Shown here: positions 1 to 8,842 of the stretch, in pieces | Numbering within the stretch: the first letter of the stretch is position 1 | How the letters are laid out: every line of letters begins with the position of its first letter | Assembly: GCF_028276765.1 (NCBI RefSeq) | Contig: NZ_JAPYVU010000006.1 | Coordinates: 1 to 49,887 of the forward strand | Source of the DNA: Sulfurihydrogenibium sp. | GTDB taxonomy: Bacteria; Aquificota; Aquificia; Aquificales; Hydrogenothermaceae | Direction: 5' to 3' | DNA length: 49,887 nucleotides | Made by a program: the position numbers and the translations under genes | The notes under the pieces: model-generated | Told to the model about the DNA's origin: nothing | The model's input: only the letters and a program-made list of their open reading frames with translations | Databases searched by the model: none

Positions 1-45
1 GCGTTTTACAAGTTGTTTATTATATTCTTTCCAGTCTCTTTTCAT
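1..45 (-). CDS. 5' end of a probable transposase (runs off the window)
   Basis: Only the first 15 codons are visible, starting at an ATG at 43-45 and reading left out of the window: MKRDWKEYNKQLVKR. A GAGG ribosome-binding site lies about 6 bases upstream. The 'DWKEYNxxLVKRG' opening resembles the N-terminus of DDE transposases of IS5/IS4-like thermophile elements as I remember them. The adjoining repeat debris at 146-262 fits a mobile-element setting. Family assignment from 15 residues is weak. Confidence 0.4.
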   Translation of the reverse strand, partial: MKRDWKEYNKQLVKR

Positions 46-145
46 AAAAACCTCGCCAATTTTTAAGTTTTTAGGTATAATTTTATATGATATTACAATT
101 AAATTGTAAAAGTTTTTGGACAATATCGAAATATATTTAAAGATT

Positions 146-262
146 ATACCTTGGGGTGAGAAATTAACGGTTTTTTATAAAATCTAAAAATGAGATCCTT
201 TGGTCTTACAGCCTCAGGATGACAGGAAAAGGCAACCTTGCAAAAATTTTGTAACACCCTTA
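146..262. repeat. Chimeric MITE-like repeat (class A left half, class B right half)
   Basis: Begins with the class A end (TATACCTTGGGGTGAGAAAT, then the AACGGTTTTTTATAAA block) and the inner arm GAGATCCTTTGGTCTTACAG...CTCAGGATGAC. It finishes with the class B end (CTTGCAAAAATTTTGTAACA). It lies just downstream of the secreted-protein gene that stops at 284. Bases 46-145 hold no gene I can recognise. Confidence 0.6.
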
Positions 263-283
263 CTTCTTGGCATTATCTAGCTT

Positions 284-1684
284 TTAATCTTTATATATCT
301 CCAACTTAATTAAATTTTGACTTTTATCTAATACAGAGTTTACATTATAATTTGGTATGGTTTTTACTTCTATCTCAATTTCTCCTTCTTGATTTTCATA
401 TAAAGATAAACTTCCAATTTTTCTTCCATGTGCTTCTATATTCCTATTTATTTTTATAACTTCTATATCTCTATTTCTATTGGAGATAACTAACTTCAAG
501 ATTTTAATTCCACTTTCTTCTTTCAGTATTTCAATGCTCTCAAGCTTTCCAATGTTTTTAGGTATAAAGAGATTTAAGATTTTGATTGGTTCTTTAGTTC
601 TAACTGTTTTGTCTGGAATAGCTTTCTCTTTTGTTTCTGATTTTTTTGTTATCTCTGGTTTTTTTTCTTCTTTTGGAGTTTCCTTTACTTGTTCTTCGGG
701 TTCTTCACTATAAGATATTTTTTCGTATCCTTCAATTACAGGTGTAATTTTAATTTGTTCATTTTTCGTATAGATCAATTTTACTATAGCTATACCTTTA
801 GAAAATTGCTGAGGATATATAATATCTGGTATCAACTTTCCTGAACCATTATAAGTCAATTTTATAGGTTTTCCTATTTTGTCATAGACTTTTATCAACA
901 AACCGTTTTGGTCGTAAACACTCAGTTTTACTTCAAACTCTTCACCGGCTCTTGTTTTTTCTGGCATTGCAATTTTCACATCTTTTGGAACCTGTCTAAC
1001 AAAAACTAAAGTTTTTGACCCAAGTAAAGACTTATTTTCATCAAAGACTTCTATTTTTATATCATGCAATTCAGAAGGAATGAATTTTATTGTTTTTCTT
1101 CCGTTTTCGAGCTCTTTATTTCTTATAATGGTTTTAAAGCTTCCATTAGTTTGAATTATTAAAGATTGTTCGCCATAAGAAGTATCATTAACTAAATTTC
1201 CGAATTTATCATATGCAACGACAGAAAATTCTTTTTCATACTCAGGTATAAATTCAGGAGAAGTTATAATTTCGACTTTAGAAATTTTATTGTTTAAAAC
1301 ATAAATACTAAATTCATTTAGAAAGCCAGATGTATAAGAGTCTTTTATCTTAAATAACTCATTTTCTAAGTAAATTTTAAAATCATATTTTCCTGCTGTT
1401 TCAGAATAGAATTTTAAGCTTCCAGTACCACCCGAAAAATTAACAACTTCATCTTTATTGTTAATTTTTACTTTAACTTTTCCTGAAAAATCTGTAACAT
1501 CATTATCAAACGGGTCTTTAGCAGTAATAGTAATGGTGGTTTCTTCTCCGGCTCTAAGAGTTTTCTTATAGTTTACTTGAAAATAAGATATATTACCCGA
1601 TTCAACTTTTATTTGTGCTAATGCATACGTTGAATAAAAGACAAATATTAACAATAATAATATTTTAATACGATTAATTAACAT
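284..1684 (-). CDS. Secreted Ig-like repeat protein with AMIN-like C-terminus (paralogue 1)
   Basis: A 466-residue exported protein of unknown function. Residues 1-23 form a signal peptide (basic start, hydrophobic core, ALAQ cleavage site). Three beta-rich, Ig/invasin-like repeats follow (about 25-125, 130-235 and 238-335). Each opens with a phrase like 'RAGEExxxxxxxxDxxGN'. A Glu/Lys-rich linker (about 336-372) leads to a C-terminal beta domain resembling AMIN domains, which bind cell-envelope glycans or proteins. It is clearly paralogous to the gene at 4452-5867: both carry LIKVYDKIG...NGSG...IPDII in the third repeat. A good ribosome-binding site (AGGAGGG) precedes the ATG. It is the last gene of the minus-strand run, 124 bases after the patatin gene. 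An envelope or surface role is inference. Confidence 0.7.
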   Translation of the reverse strand: MLINRIKILLLLIFVFYSTYALAQIKVESGNISYFQVNYKKTLRAGEETTITITAKDPFDNDVTDFSGKVKVKINNKDEVVNFSGGTGSLKFYSETAGKYDFKIYLENELFKIKDSYTSGFLNEFSIYVLNNKISKVEIITSPEFIPEYEKEFSVVAYDKFGNLVNDTSYGEQSLIIQTNGSFKTIIRNKELENGRKTIKFIPSELHDIKIEVFDENKSLLGSKTLVFVRQVPKDVKIAMPEKTRAGEEFEVKLSVYDQNGLLIKVYDKIGKPIKLTYNGSGKLIPDIIYPQQFSKGIAIVKLIYTKNEQIKITPVIEGYEKISYSEEPEEQVKETPKEEKKPEITKKSETKEKAIPDKTVRTKEPIKILNLFIPKNIGKLESIEILKEESGIKILKLVISNRNRDIEVIKINRNIEAHGRKIGSLSLYENQEGEIEIEVKTIPNYNVNSVLDKSQNLIKLEIYKD

Positions 1685-1756
1685 TATCGTTTCCCTCCTA
1701 AAATATCAAAGGTGGTTCAAGTATAGTAATATTCTAACACAAATTAAACAAAAAGA

Positions 1757-1790
1757 GAGAGATTCTTTACTTCACTCAGAATAGCGATAT
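1757..1790. repeat. Fragment of the class A/B repeat inner arm
   Basis: AGAGATTCTTTACTTCACTC followed by AGAATA matches the inner arm of the dispersed repeat (consensus AAGAATCTC reversed with GCTCAGAATGAC). No terminal sequences are visible, so this is a decayed piece in the gap between the patatin gene and the secreted-protein gene. Confidence 0.4.
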
Positions 1791-1808
1791 TGATTATTGG
1801 AGCAATCT

Positions 1809-2597
1809 CTAACCAAGAAGGTTATCTCTCCTTTGATGCTTATCATTTTTTATTTGCTCTTTAATTAACTCTTTTGTAAAAGTATAACCTATTTCTATAG
1901 CCTCTTTTGCTTTCCAAGTAGCAAACAATGGAATATTAACAAGTTCTGTTGGCTGGATAACTAAATCACAAAGCTTTTTGCTTGTTTCAGTGTTAGACCT
2001 TATGGCAAGATAAAAACTTCTTATACCTATTGAAATTATATTATTAAAATCTTTCTCTTCTTCTAAGAATGGGTTTACTTCCACGCCTATTGCAAAATCT
2101 ACCTTTTCTCTTAAAGATTCTACCGGAAGGTTATTCATAACACCCCCGTCAACATAGAGATATTTATCAATCTTAACAGGTTTAAACATGACCGGAATAC
2201 TGCAAGAAGCCTTGACTGTTTTTATTAAACTTCCATTTTGAAAATATTCTACGCTTGCTTTATTTAAATTTGTTGCTGCGATTATTAGAGGAATTTTTAA
2301 ATCTTCAATATTTATCTTCCCAATGTACTTTTCCAAAAAGCTTTCTAATTTGTCTAAGCTAAAGAGAGCTTTTTTAGAAATAGAAGGAAGTATGAAGCTG
2401 TTTAAATTGGTTTTTAAAGCAATCTCTTCCATCTCTTTGGGAGAATATCCGGCACAGTAAAAAGAACCAATGATAGAGCCAGCACTAACCCCAGAGACTA
2501 TATCTGGCTTAATGCCCAGCTCTTCTAAGGCTTTTAAAACTCCAATATGTGCAAGTCCTCTTACTGCACCGCCGGATAATGCTATTCCTATTTTCAA
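1809..2597 (-). CDS. Patatin-like phospholipase (RssA/NTE family)
   Basis: A serine lipid acyl hydrolase of the patatin family, 262 residues, with no signal peptide, so probably acting at the inner face of the membrane. The oxyanion-hole loop SGGAVRGLAHIG (8-19), nucleophile elbow GVSAGS (Ser38) and catalytic Asp in DGGVMNN (Asp150) are all present, which gives the full Ser-Asp dyad. The start is a TTG one base after the guaA stop; it is chosen because the family always begins 'MKIGxALSGGGxRG', and no ATG lies nearby. Tight coupling to guaA suggests co-transcription or translational coupling, not a shared pathway. The natural substrate is unknown. Confidence 0.85.
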   Translation of the reverse strand: MKIGIALSGGAVRGLAHIGVLKALEELGIKPDIVSGVSAGSIIGSFYCAGYSPKEMEEIALKTNLNSFILPSISKKALFSLDKLESFLEKYIGKINIEDLKIPLIIAATNLNKASVEYFQNGSLIKTVKASCSIPVMFKPVKIDKYLYVDGGVMNNLPVESLREKVDFAIGVEVNPFLEEEKDFNNIISIGIRSFYLAIRSNTETSKKLCDLVIQPTELVNIPLFATWKAKEAIEIGYTFTKELIKEQIKNDKHQRRDNLLG

Positions 2598-2598
2598 A

Positions 2599-4134
2599 TT
2601 ATTCCCATTCTATGGTTGCAGGTGGCTTTGAAGAGATGTCATAAACTACTCTATTAACACCTTTTACTTCGTTAATTATTCGTCTCATCATCGTGTCAAG
2701 TAGATCATACGGAAGCCTTGCCCAGTCAGCTGTCATTCCGTCCGTACTTTCTACTGCTCTGATTGCTATAACTTTCTCGTAAGTTCTATAATCTCCCATT
2801 ACTCCGACTGTATGAATTGGCAGTAAAACTGCAAAAGATTGCCATAAATCTTTATAAAGTCCTGCTTTTTTAATTTCTTCTAAAACTATTGCATCTGCTT
2901 CTCTTAAAATATTTAAATCATTTTCATTTACTTCACCAATTACCCTTATAGCCAAGCCTGGTCCTGGGAATGGTTGCCTGTAAATAATCTCTTCTGGCAA
3001 TCCAAGCTCTTTACCAAGCTCTCTTACTTCATCTTTGAATAACTCTCTTAGCGGTTCTATAAGCTTTAGGTTCATTCTCTCCGGTAGCCCGCCAACGTTA
3101 TGGTGAGTTTTAATAACTGCCGACGGTCCTTTGACTGATACGCTTTCTATAACGTCTGGGTACAATGTGCCCTGAACTAAGTATTCTACATCTTTTAATT
3201 TTTTCGCTTCTTCTTCAAAGACTTCTATAAAAAGATTGCCGATTATCTTTCTTTTTTGCTCCGGGTCTGTAATTCCTTTTAATGCCTTTAAAAATCTATC
3301 TTTTGCATCTACTACTATTAATGGAATATGGAAATTGTCTCTAAATGTTTTTTCTACCTGTTCTCTTTCACCTTTTCTCAAAAGTCCATTGTCAACAAAG
3401 ATGCAAGTTAAATTATCTCCAATCGCATTATGAACCAAAACCGCAGCAACGGACGAATCAACGCCACCAGACAAAGCACAGATTGCTTTTTTGCCACCTA
3501 CCATTTTTCTTATTTCAGCCTGCTTTTCCATTAAGAAATTGCCCATAGTCCAATCTTGTTTACATTTACAAATTCTGACTGCAAAGTTTTTCAGCATTTC
3601 TTTACCAAGAAGTGTATGGCTTACTTCCGGATGAAACTGAACGCCCCAAATTTTCTTTTCTTTGTCTCTTACGGCCGCATAAGGTGCGTTAAACGTTCTG
3701 CCGATTACTTCAAAACCTTCGGGTAGTTTTACTACTTTATCTGCATGACTCATCCAAACTTGTGTATAGTGTGGAATATTGCAAAAAAGGTCTTCATGGT
3801 CTAAAACTTCTAACTCAGCTTTACCATACTCATGCTTATCAGCCTTTATTACCTCTCCACCGAAATGATGTGTTATAAGCTGAAGTCCATAACAAATTCC
3901 AAGAATAGGTAAACCTAAATCATAAACTTTTTCATCCGGCTTAGGTGCATCAGGCTCATAAACAGAAGCAGGACCACCAGAAAATATTATTCCTTTTGGA
4001 TTATGTTTTAGAATCTCTTCTACTGATGCGTTAAACGGCAAAATCTCGCTGTAAACGTTTAATTCTCTTACCCTTCTTGCTATTAACTGGGTGTATTGAG
4101 AGCCAAAGTCTAAAATCACTATTCCTTGATGCAT
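2599..4134 (-). CDS. guaA: GMP synthase (glutamine-hydrolysing)
   Basis: Converts XMP, ATP and glutamine to GMP in the cytoplasm. At 511 residues it has normal family length. The N-terminal class I glutamine amidotransferase holds the nucleophile Cys81 (GICYG) and the His168/Glu170 pair (QFHPE). The ATP-pyrophosphatase domain follows with the P-loop SGGVDSS (222-228). The C-terminal dimerisation domain ends in the usual PPATIEWE. It sits between the flagellar block and the patatin gene. I see no purine riboswitch-like leader: it is preceded by the small gene at 4204-4455, so expression probably comes from upstream. Identity is secure. Confidence 0.98.
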   Translation of the reverse strand: MHQGIVILDFGSQYTQLIARRVRELNVYSEILPFNASVEEILKHNPKGIIFSGGPASVYEPDAPKPDEKVYDLGLPILGICYGLQLITHHFGGEVIKADKHEYGKAELEVLDHEDLFCNIPHYTQVWMSHADKVVKLPEGFEVIGRTFNAPYAAVRDKEKKIWGVQFHPEVSHTLLGKEMLKNFAVRICKCKQDWTMGNFLMEKQAEIRKMVGGKKAICALSGGVDSSVAAVLVHNAIGDNLTCIFVDNGLLRKGEREQVEKTFRDNFHIPLIVVDAKDRFLKALKGITDPEQKRKIIGNLFIEVFEEEAKKLKDVEYLVQGTLYPDVIESVSVKGPSAVIKTHHNVGGLPERMNLKLIEPLRELFKDEVRELGKELGLPEEIIYRQPFPGPGLAIRVIGEVNENDLNILREADAIVLEEIKKAGLYKDLWQSFAVLLPIHTVGVMGDYRTYEKVIAIRAVESTDGMTADWARLPYDLLDTMMRRIINEVKGVNRVVYDISSKPPATIEWE

Positions 4135-4203
4135 CTTAACTCCTTTATATTTTATTCTTCTATTTCTACATCAACTTTTTTCGGTGGCAGTTTTATTGTT
4201 TGA

Positions 4204-4455
4204 TTAGATTTTAGATATTTTTTTTGGTATAGAAATTTTTATATGAAGATAATTAGAATCTTTATACACATTTACTTTATAATTTAAATTTTTTCTTTTT
4301 CTTGACACGTAAGAATTCTTTTTCTTTTTAGAAATTGGAATGGAAATTTCCTGCTTATATATAGGAATTTCTATAACATTTTCATTTTTGATTGTCTCTT
4401 TTGGTTGATTGATAAGATTAAGAACAATAGGAATTAAGATTATCTTTTCTATCAT
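4204..4455 (-). CDS. Small basic protein with hydrophobic N-terminus, unknown function
   Basis: An 83-residue unrecognised protein. Residues 1-16 are hydrophobic (MIEKIILIPIVLNLIN) and could anchor it or act as a weak export signal. The rest is rich in Lys and Ile, with a Lys/Ser/Arg patch near 43-56 and a beta-like tail (YKVNVYKDSNYLHIKISIPK). Its start overlaps the stop of the secreted Ig-like gene (ATGA, 4452-4455), so the two are translationally coupled. Near its end is a run of eight A's on the coding strand (T8 at 4218-4225). A shift there would extend the protein to a stop at 4152-4154, with an acidic tail [12 protein letters not shown]. It may be a partner of the upstream secreted protein; that is inference from coupling. 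Confidence 0.55.
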   Translation of the reverse strand: MIEKIILIPIVLNLINQPKETIKNENVIEIPIYKQEISIPISKKKKNSYVSRKRKNLNYKVNVYKDSNYLHIKISIPKKISKI

Positions 4456-5867
4456 TTTTCCATAACCTTAACTTCAACAGTATTTTTTGAATCCTTCAGC
4501 AAAGAAGCTTCTGCTGTGTAACCATCTTTCAAGGATATATTTAAAATTATGTTGTGGTCTTTATCTTCAACGAAGTTTAGCTTTCCTACATTTTCTTTTT
4601 CTATCAGAATATCTCTTTCATAATTCCTTACTTCATAATCTAAATTTCTCTTTGAAAAGTAAACTTTGTATGTATAATTACCTTCTTTTGCAGAAATTAA
4701 GCTTATTTTGTTAATTATTCCAAGCTCTAATAAAAATTTTAATTTTACAGTCGTGGCTTTCTTTTCTTTTTCCTCTGGTATTTGCTCAGACTTCTTTTCA
4801 GATCGTAATTCTTGTTCCTTTTTAGGTTGCTCTACTATTTTTTTCTCTTCCTTTTGAGCTTTTTTTTCTACATCAATACTTGTATTCAATCCAAGAATTA
4901 CAGGCTCTATATTGATTGTTTCACTTTTAGTATAAATAGCTTGAATTTGGGCTACGCCTTCAACAAACGCTTCTTTTGGAATTATATCAGGAATTATTCT
5001 TCCAGAACCATTAACCTTTAGTTTTATATCCGCACCGATTTTATCGTATACTTTTATTAATCTATCTTGAGCATCATAAACTTTTATTTCTAGAGTAAAT
5101 GGTTTTCCAGCTTCAGTTTCTGATGGAGTAATTACCTTAATTTTTCCTATAGTTTGTATCTCAGGCTTTATAGTTTTTGACGCTAAAATGTTTTTATTAG
5201 ATTTATCCTGAACAACAATATTAAAATCTTCAACTACAAAAGGTAATATATCAAATTTGTACACATTTCCATTAAAATCATTTATATTTACTTCCTTAGT
5301 GCCTCCATTAGCGTTAATAAGGAATGTTTGGTTAATATGCGATTTTTCCAATACCGGATTTCCTTCTCTATCAAAAAAGCTTATTTTTATTTCATAAGGA
5401 TAACCAGGTAAATAACTATCCTTAGATTCTATTACCGCTATTTCTGCTTTATTGTTTATTACTCTAAAATTCATAGATGATGTTAAGGCTTCAAGTGGTA
5501 AAACTTTAAGAATTAGCGGTTTTTCATCCAAAAAAAATGCTAAGCTATAAAAACCAGTTTTTTTTCCTTTAACTGTAATAACAATTTCTCCGTTTTTTAT
5601 GTCCCCTGGATAAATCTCAGATTTACTAATTTCAAGACCGTTTGATACTACTTTTATCTTTGATGCAAGACCAAAATTGTTAGACGGGTTTCCGAAAGCA
5701 TCTGTAAATTTTAGGTTTATATTGTAGGCTTCGCCGGCCACTAATATATTGTTATACTGAACTTCTATGTATGATATTTCGCCAGGTTTAATACTTACTT
5801 GCGCAAAGGAGAAATTAATTAAAAATAAAATAAATAAAAAGAAGGTTCTTATTGATTTAAGATTCAT
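4452..5867 (-). CDS. Secreted Ig-like repeat protein with AMIN-like C-terminus (paralogue 2)
   Basis: 471 residues, a full-length paralogue of the protein at 284-1684. A signal peptide (about 1-22, ending FSFAQ) is followed by three beta-rich repeats. The third contains LIKVYDKIGADIKLKVNGSG and IPDII, almost the same as its paralogue. Then come a Glu/Lys/Gln linker (about 330-368) and an AMIN-like C-terminal domain (about 372-471). A strong ribosome-binding site (GGAGG) precedes the ATG. It follows flhB by 23 bases, so it belongs to the flagellar transcription unit, and its stop overlaps the next small gene. A periplasmic or surface role linked to the flagellum or envelope is plausible but unproven. 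Confidence 0.7.
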   Translation of the reverse strand: MNLKSIRTFFLFILFLINFSFAQVSIKPGEISYIEVQYNNILVAGEAYNINLKFTDAFGNPSNNFGLASKIKVVSNGLEISKSEIYPGDIKNGEIVITVKGKKTGFYSLAFFLDEKPLILKVLPLEALTSSMNFRVINNKAEIAVIESKDSYLPGYPYEIKISFFDREGNPVLEKSHINQTFLINANGGTKEVNINDFNGNVYKFDILPFVVEDFNIVVQDKSNKNILASKTIKPEIQTIGKIKVITPSETEAGKPFTLEIKVYDAQDRLIKVYDKIGADIKLKVNGSGRIIPDIIPKEAFVEGVAQIQAIYTKSETINIEPVILGLNTSIDVEKKAQKEEKKIVEQPKKEQELRSEKKSEQIPEEKEKKATTVKLKFLLELGIINKISLISAKEGNYTYKVYFSKRNLDYEVRNYERDILIEKENVGKLNFVEDKDHNIILNISLKDGYTAEASLLKDSKNTVEVKVMEK

Positions 5868-5890
5868 AATTCCTCCACATCAAAAAACAT

Positions 5891-6955
5891 TTATCTATCA
5901 TTATTATACCACTTTTTAGTTTTATAAATCTCCGCAAATATTTTTGCCACTGCCTCATAGAGATTTTCTGGAATATAATCTCCAATTTCACAACTACTGT
6001 ATAATGTTCTTGCTAATGGCGGATCTTCCACTATTTTAACGCCATGTTCTTTTGCTACTTCTTTAATCTTTTGTGCTATTAAATCTTGTCCTTTTGCTAT
6101 CACTTTTGGTGCATGCATTTTTCCTCTTTCGTACTTTAATGCAACAGCATAGTGTTCTGGGTTTGTGATCACAACGTCTGCTTTTGGAACTTCTGCAATC
6201 ATCCTTCTTAATGCAAGCTGCCTCATTCTTTTTCTAATCTCTCTCTTGACTAACGGGTTCCCTTCGTAGGATTTTCTTTCTTCTTTAACTTCATCTTTTG
6301 TCATTTTAAGGTTTTCTTCGTATTCATATCTCCTATAAAGAAAATCGGCGATGGCTATTGGTACAGATAAAAAAGCAAACGACATTACAAGGATAATAAT
6401 CGTTTTACTCAAAACATAAATTTGGTTGTTAATAGAGCCTGTCATGTAAACTAAAAAGTCATTTAATAGATACTTTACAAGGAAATAAGATAAAAACAAT
6501 GCTGCAGTTAGTTTGGCAAGATTTTTAATTAGCTCAAATAAAACAGTCAAAGAGAATAGTCTTTTTATCCCAGAAATAACATTTAATTTATCAAGCTTTG
6601 GAGTAAGAGGTTTTAGCGTAAATAAAAATCCAAACTGCATAACATTTGATGCAATCCCGACTATAAAAAGAATAAGAATTACAGGCAGTATCAAGATTGC
6701 TAATATTTTAAGTGTAAACCAAATAAACATACTCCCGTTTTCTGGAATTAGATATAATGGATTTGAAAACGTATATTTAAAGTATCCAAGAAGATATTTG
6801 TATGCAAAAGGTAAATAAAATATGAAGACAATAAAAATGACAAATAATGATGCAGAAATAGATACATCCATACTTTTGAGAACTTGTCCTTCTTCTCTGG
6901 CTTTCTGCTTCCTTTTCGGGGTTGCTTTTTCCGTTTTACGTGGGTCTTTAGCCAT
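5891..6955 (-). CDS. flhB: Flagellar export switch protein FlhB
   Basis: Inner-membrane part of the flagellar type III export gate. It controls the change from rod/hook to filament substrates. At 354 residues it has normal length. The family N-terminus (DPRKTEKATPKRKQKAREEG) is followed by four membrane segments between about 30 and 205, then the cytoplasmic domain. The autocleavage site reads NPEH at 265-268 instead of the usual NPTH. The scissile Asn-Pro and the His are kept, and the downstream HYAVALKYERGKMHAPKVIAKG is canonical. It lies 3 bases after fliR in the usual fliR-flhB order. Confidence 0.96.
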   Translation of the reverse strand: MAKDPRKTEKATPKRKQKAREEGQVLKSMDVSISASLFVIFIVFIFYLPFAYKYLLGYFKYTFSNPLYLIPENGSMFIWFTLKILAILILPVILILFIVGIASNVMQFGFLFTLKPLTPKLDKLNVISGIKRLFSLTVLFELIKNLAKLTAALFLSYFLVKYLLNDFLVYMTGSINNQIYVLSKTIIILVMSFAFLSVPIAIADFLYRRYEYEENLKMTKDEVKEERKSYEGNPLVKREIRKRMRQLALRRMIAEVPKADVVITNPEHYAVALKYERGKMHAPKVIAKGQDLIAQKIKEVAKEHGVKIVEDPPLARTLYSSCEIGDYIPENLYEAVAKIFAEIYKTKKWYNNDR

Positions 6956-6958
6956 GTT

Positions 6959-7732
6959 TTACCTGCCAAAAATTTTCATCAAAGTTAAATAATAATTTGT
7001 CATTTTATCAATAAAGTTAAGACCTACGCTTATTATTAATGAACTTGCAAATATAAGTATGACAAATCCAATAAAAATCTGTGCTGGAAGTCCAACCATA
7101 AAAACGTTCATTTGAGGGATCAATCTATTTATCAATGCCAAAACCATATTAAATACAAGTAAGACTAAAATAAACGGGAATGCCATCTGAAAAGACAGTA
7201 AAAAAATATCTGAACTTTTTTTGATGATAAATTCAAACACTCCGTTATTTATATTAAAAGAAGAAAGAGGAATCACTTCAAAGCTTTTAAACAAAGCTCC
7301 TATAAAAATTTGATAAGCACCGGATATAAAAAACAAGAGATAAAATAAAAAAAGAAAATATCCGGATAACACAGAAGTTTGACCAAAAGCCGGGTTAAAC
7401 ATATTTAAAACTGTTAGCCCCATGAGATAACTAATTATTTCTGCAGCGTAAGAAAAAGCTCCAATAAATATATTAACTATTATTCCTAAGGAAAAACCAA
7501 TAAAAACTTCTTTTAGAATTAGTGTAAGGAATATTAACAAATCGTATTCTTTTATTTCTAACTTTATATTGAAATTTAGCATTGTAAAGTAAGCAAAAGA
7601 AACGACTAATAAAACTTTAACGTTGTGAGGAATTATTGGAGATGAAATAAGCGGAAAAGCCATAAAAAACGCAATTATTCTTGAAAATATTAATGCAACT
7701 GTTATAGCTTGGTCGGGTGTTATTAGTACCAT
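6959..7732 (-). CDS. fliR: Flagellar export gate protein FliR
   Basis: 257-residue integral membrane protein of the flagellar type III export gate, which assembles with FliP and FliQ into the conical export channel. It is hydrophobic almost throughout, with several predicted membrane helices and family phrases such as FSRIIAFFMAFPL near the N-terminus and LPAQIFIGFVI near residue 210. It sits 7 bases after fliQ and 3 bases before flhB, the canonical fliP-Q-R-flhB order, which supports the call strongly. Confidence 0.95.
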   Translation of the reverse strand: MVLITPDQAITVALIFSRIIAFFMAFPLISSPIIPHNVKVLLVVSFAYFTMLNFNIKLEIKEYDLLIFLTLILKEVFIGFSLGIIVNIFIGAFSYAAEIISYLMGLTVLNMFNPAFGQTSVLSGYFLFLFYLLFFISGAYQIFIGALFKSFEVIPLSSFNINNGVFEFIIKKSSDIFLLSFQMAFPFILVLLVFNMVLALINRLIPQMNVFMVGLPAQIFIGFVILIFASSLIISVGLNFIDKMTNYYLTLMKIFGR

Positions 7733-7739
7733 TTTTCAC

Positions 7740-8009
7740 TCATTGCACAATCTTTAAGATCATCATCAATACTTCTTTTGTATAATCAACTAATTTTGTT
7801 GTCATCCATGAGCCAAAAATGATTAAACCTATCACCGCAGCGATGATTTTTGGGACGAATGTTATAGTCATTTCGTTTATCTGTGTTGCAGCTTGAAATA
7901 TACTAATCAAAAGTCCAACAATAAAGGTTATTAGAATTACCGGACCGGCAACTAAAACAGTAATTTTAAACATGTCAGATGTTAAATTAACTGCCATATC
8001 TATCGTCAT
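7740..8009 (-). CDS. fliQ: Flagellar export gate protein FliQ
   Basis: An 89-residue protein with two transmembrane helices (about 15-40 and 50-75) that forms part of the export channel with FliP and FliR. I start it at the ATG at 8007-8009 and not at the upstream GTG, because the family begins MTIDxAVxL and an AGAGGTG ribosome-binding site lies 6 bases before this ATG. Conserved phrases include FQAATQINEMTITFVPKI. It is followed directly by fliR. Confidence 0.94.
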   Translation of the reverse strand: MTIDMAVNLTSDMFKITVLVAGPVILITFIVGLLISIFQAATQINEMTITFVPKIIAAVIGLIIFGSWMTTKLVDYTKEVLMMILKIVQ

Positions 8010-8023
8010 GATTGCACCTCTCA

Positions 8024-8842
8024 CTACTTATAACTGCTAACAAGAGCTTTGACTAAAAGTTCAAAGCCATCTGCAAGGACAAACAGCATAAGCTTAAAAG
8101 GTAATGATATAAACATCGGCGGTATCATCATCATACCCATGGACATCAAGATGCTTGCAACTATAAAATCTATAACAAGAAATGGTAAGTATATTATAAA
8201 AACAATTTCAAAGGCAGTTTTAATTTCACTTATCATGAAAGCCGGAATTAAGGTTGAAATGCTAATATCCTTTGGAGATAATGGTTTTTCATTGGCTAAA
8301 TCTAAAAATAGTTTTAAATCTTCTTTTCTTGTGTTTTTTAGCATAAACTCTTTTAAAGGCTCTTTTGCGTTTTCTATTGCTTGTATATCAGATATCTGCC
8401 TCTTTAAATATGGAGAAATGCTAACTTCATTTATTTTTTCAAAAGTTGGCTTCATTACAAAAATGGTTAAAAAAAGTGCAAGACCTACTATTACCTGGTT
8501 TGGTGGTGCCGTTGGAATACCAAGAGCATGTCTTAGTAATGATAATACTATAACAATTCTTACAAAAGCAGTCATGCTTATCAATAGCGCCGGTGCTATG
8601 CTTATGATTGTAATTAGTAATAAAATTTTTAGGGTTGTATCTAAACGGTTAAATCCGGCTAAGGTCTCTGAAAATGTATCAGCATAAGAAAAAGAAAAGT
8701 TTAAAAGCGTTAAAACAATGATTATAGATATTATGAGATATAAATTGTGTGAGAAATTTAAAATATCATGAGATTTTTTTCTGGCTTCAGAAGGAGGTAT
8801 TATTTTGTTTGTTATATCGAGATTATTAAGTTGAAAGATCAC
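8024..8842 (-). CDS. fliP: Flagellar export gate protein FliP with a repeat-altered 5' end
   Basis: Core component of the flagellar type III export channel. The conserved part is intact: a signal-like hydrophobic segment ending FSFSYADT, then ALLISMTAFVRIVIVLSLLR, GIPTAPPNQVIVGLALFLT and a C-terminal PPMFISLPFKLMLFVLADG. From the signal segment on it is about 241 residues, normal for FliP. The frame stays open upstream to a TTG at 9035-9037, giving 337 residues, but that extension is read from a dispersed repeat (8748-9050). No ATG with a ribosome-binding site precedes the signal segment. I give the GTG at 8840-8842 as a provisional start. The true start is unresolved. Confidence 0.85.
   Translation of the reverse strand: MIFQLNNLDITNKIIPPSEARKKSHDILNFSHNLYLIISIIIVLTLLNFSFSYADTFSETLAGFNRLDTTLKILLLITIISIAPALLISMTAFVRIVIVLSLLRHALGIPTAPPNQVIVGLALFLTIFVMKPTFEKINEVSISPYLKRQISDIQAIENAKEPLKEFMLKNTRKEDLKLFLDLANEKPLSPKDISISTLIPAFMISEIKTAFEIVFIIYLPFLVIDFIVASILMSMGMMMIPPMFISLPFKLMLFVLADGFELLVKALVSSYK

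Noticed and set aside
4135-4203. Purine riboswitch before guaA
   Set aside because: The gap is 69 bases and holds mostly the extension frame of the small gene; no conserved purine aptamer core is visible.
8049-8687. 212-codon plus-strand frame opposite fliP
   Set aside because: Antisense shadow of a conserved fliP; no ribosome-binding site or recognisable protein features.
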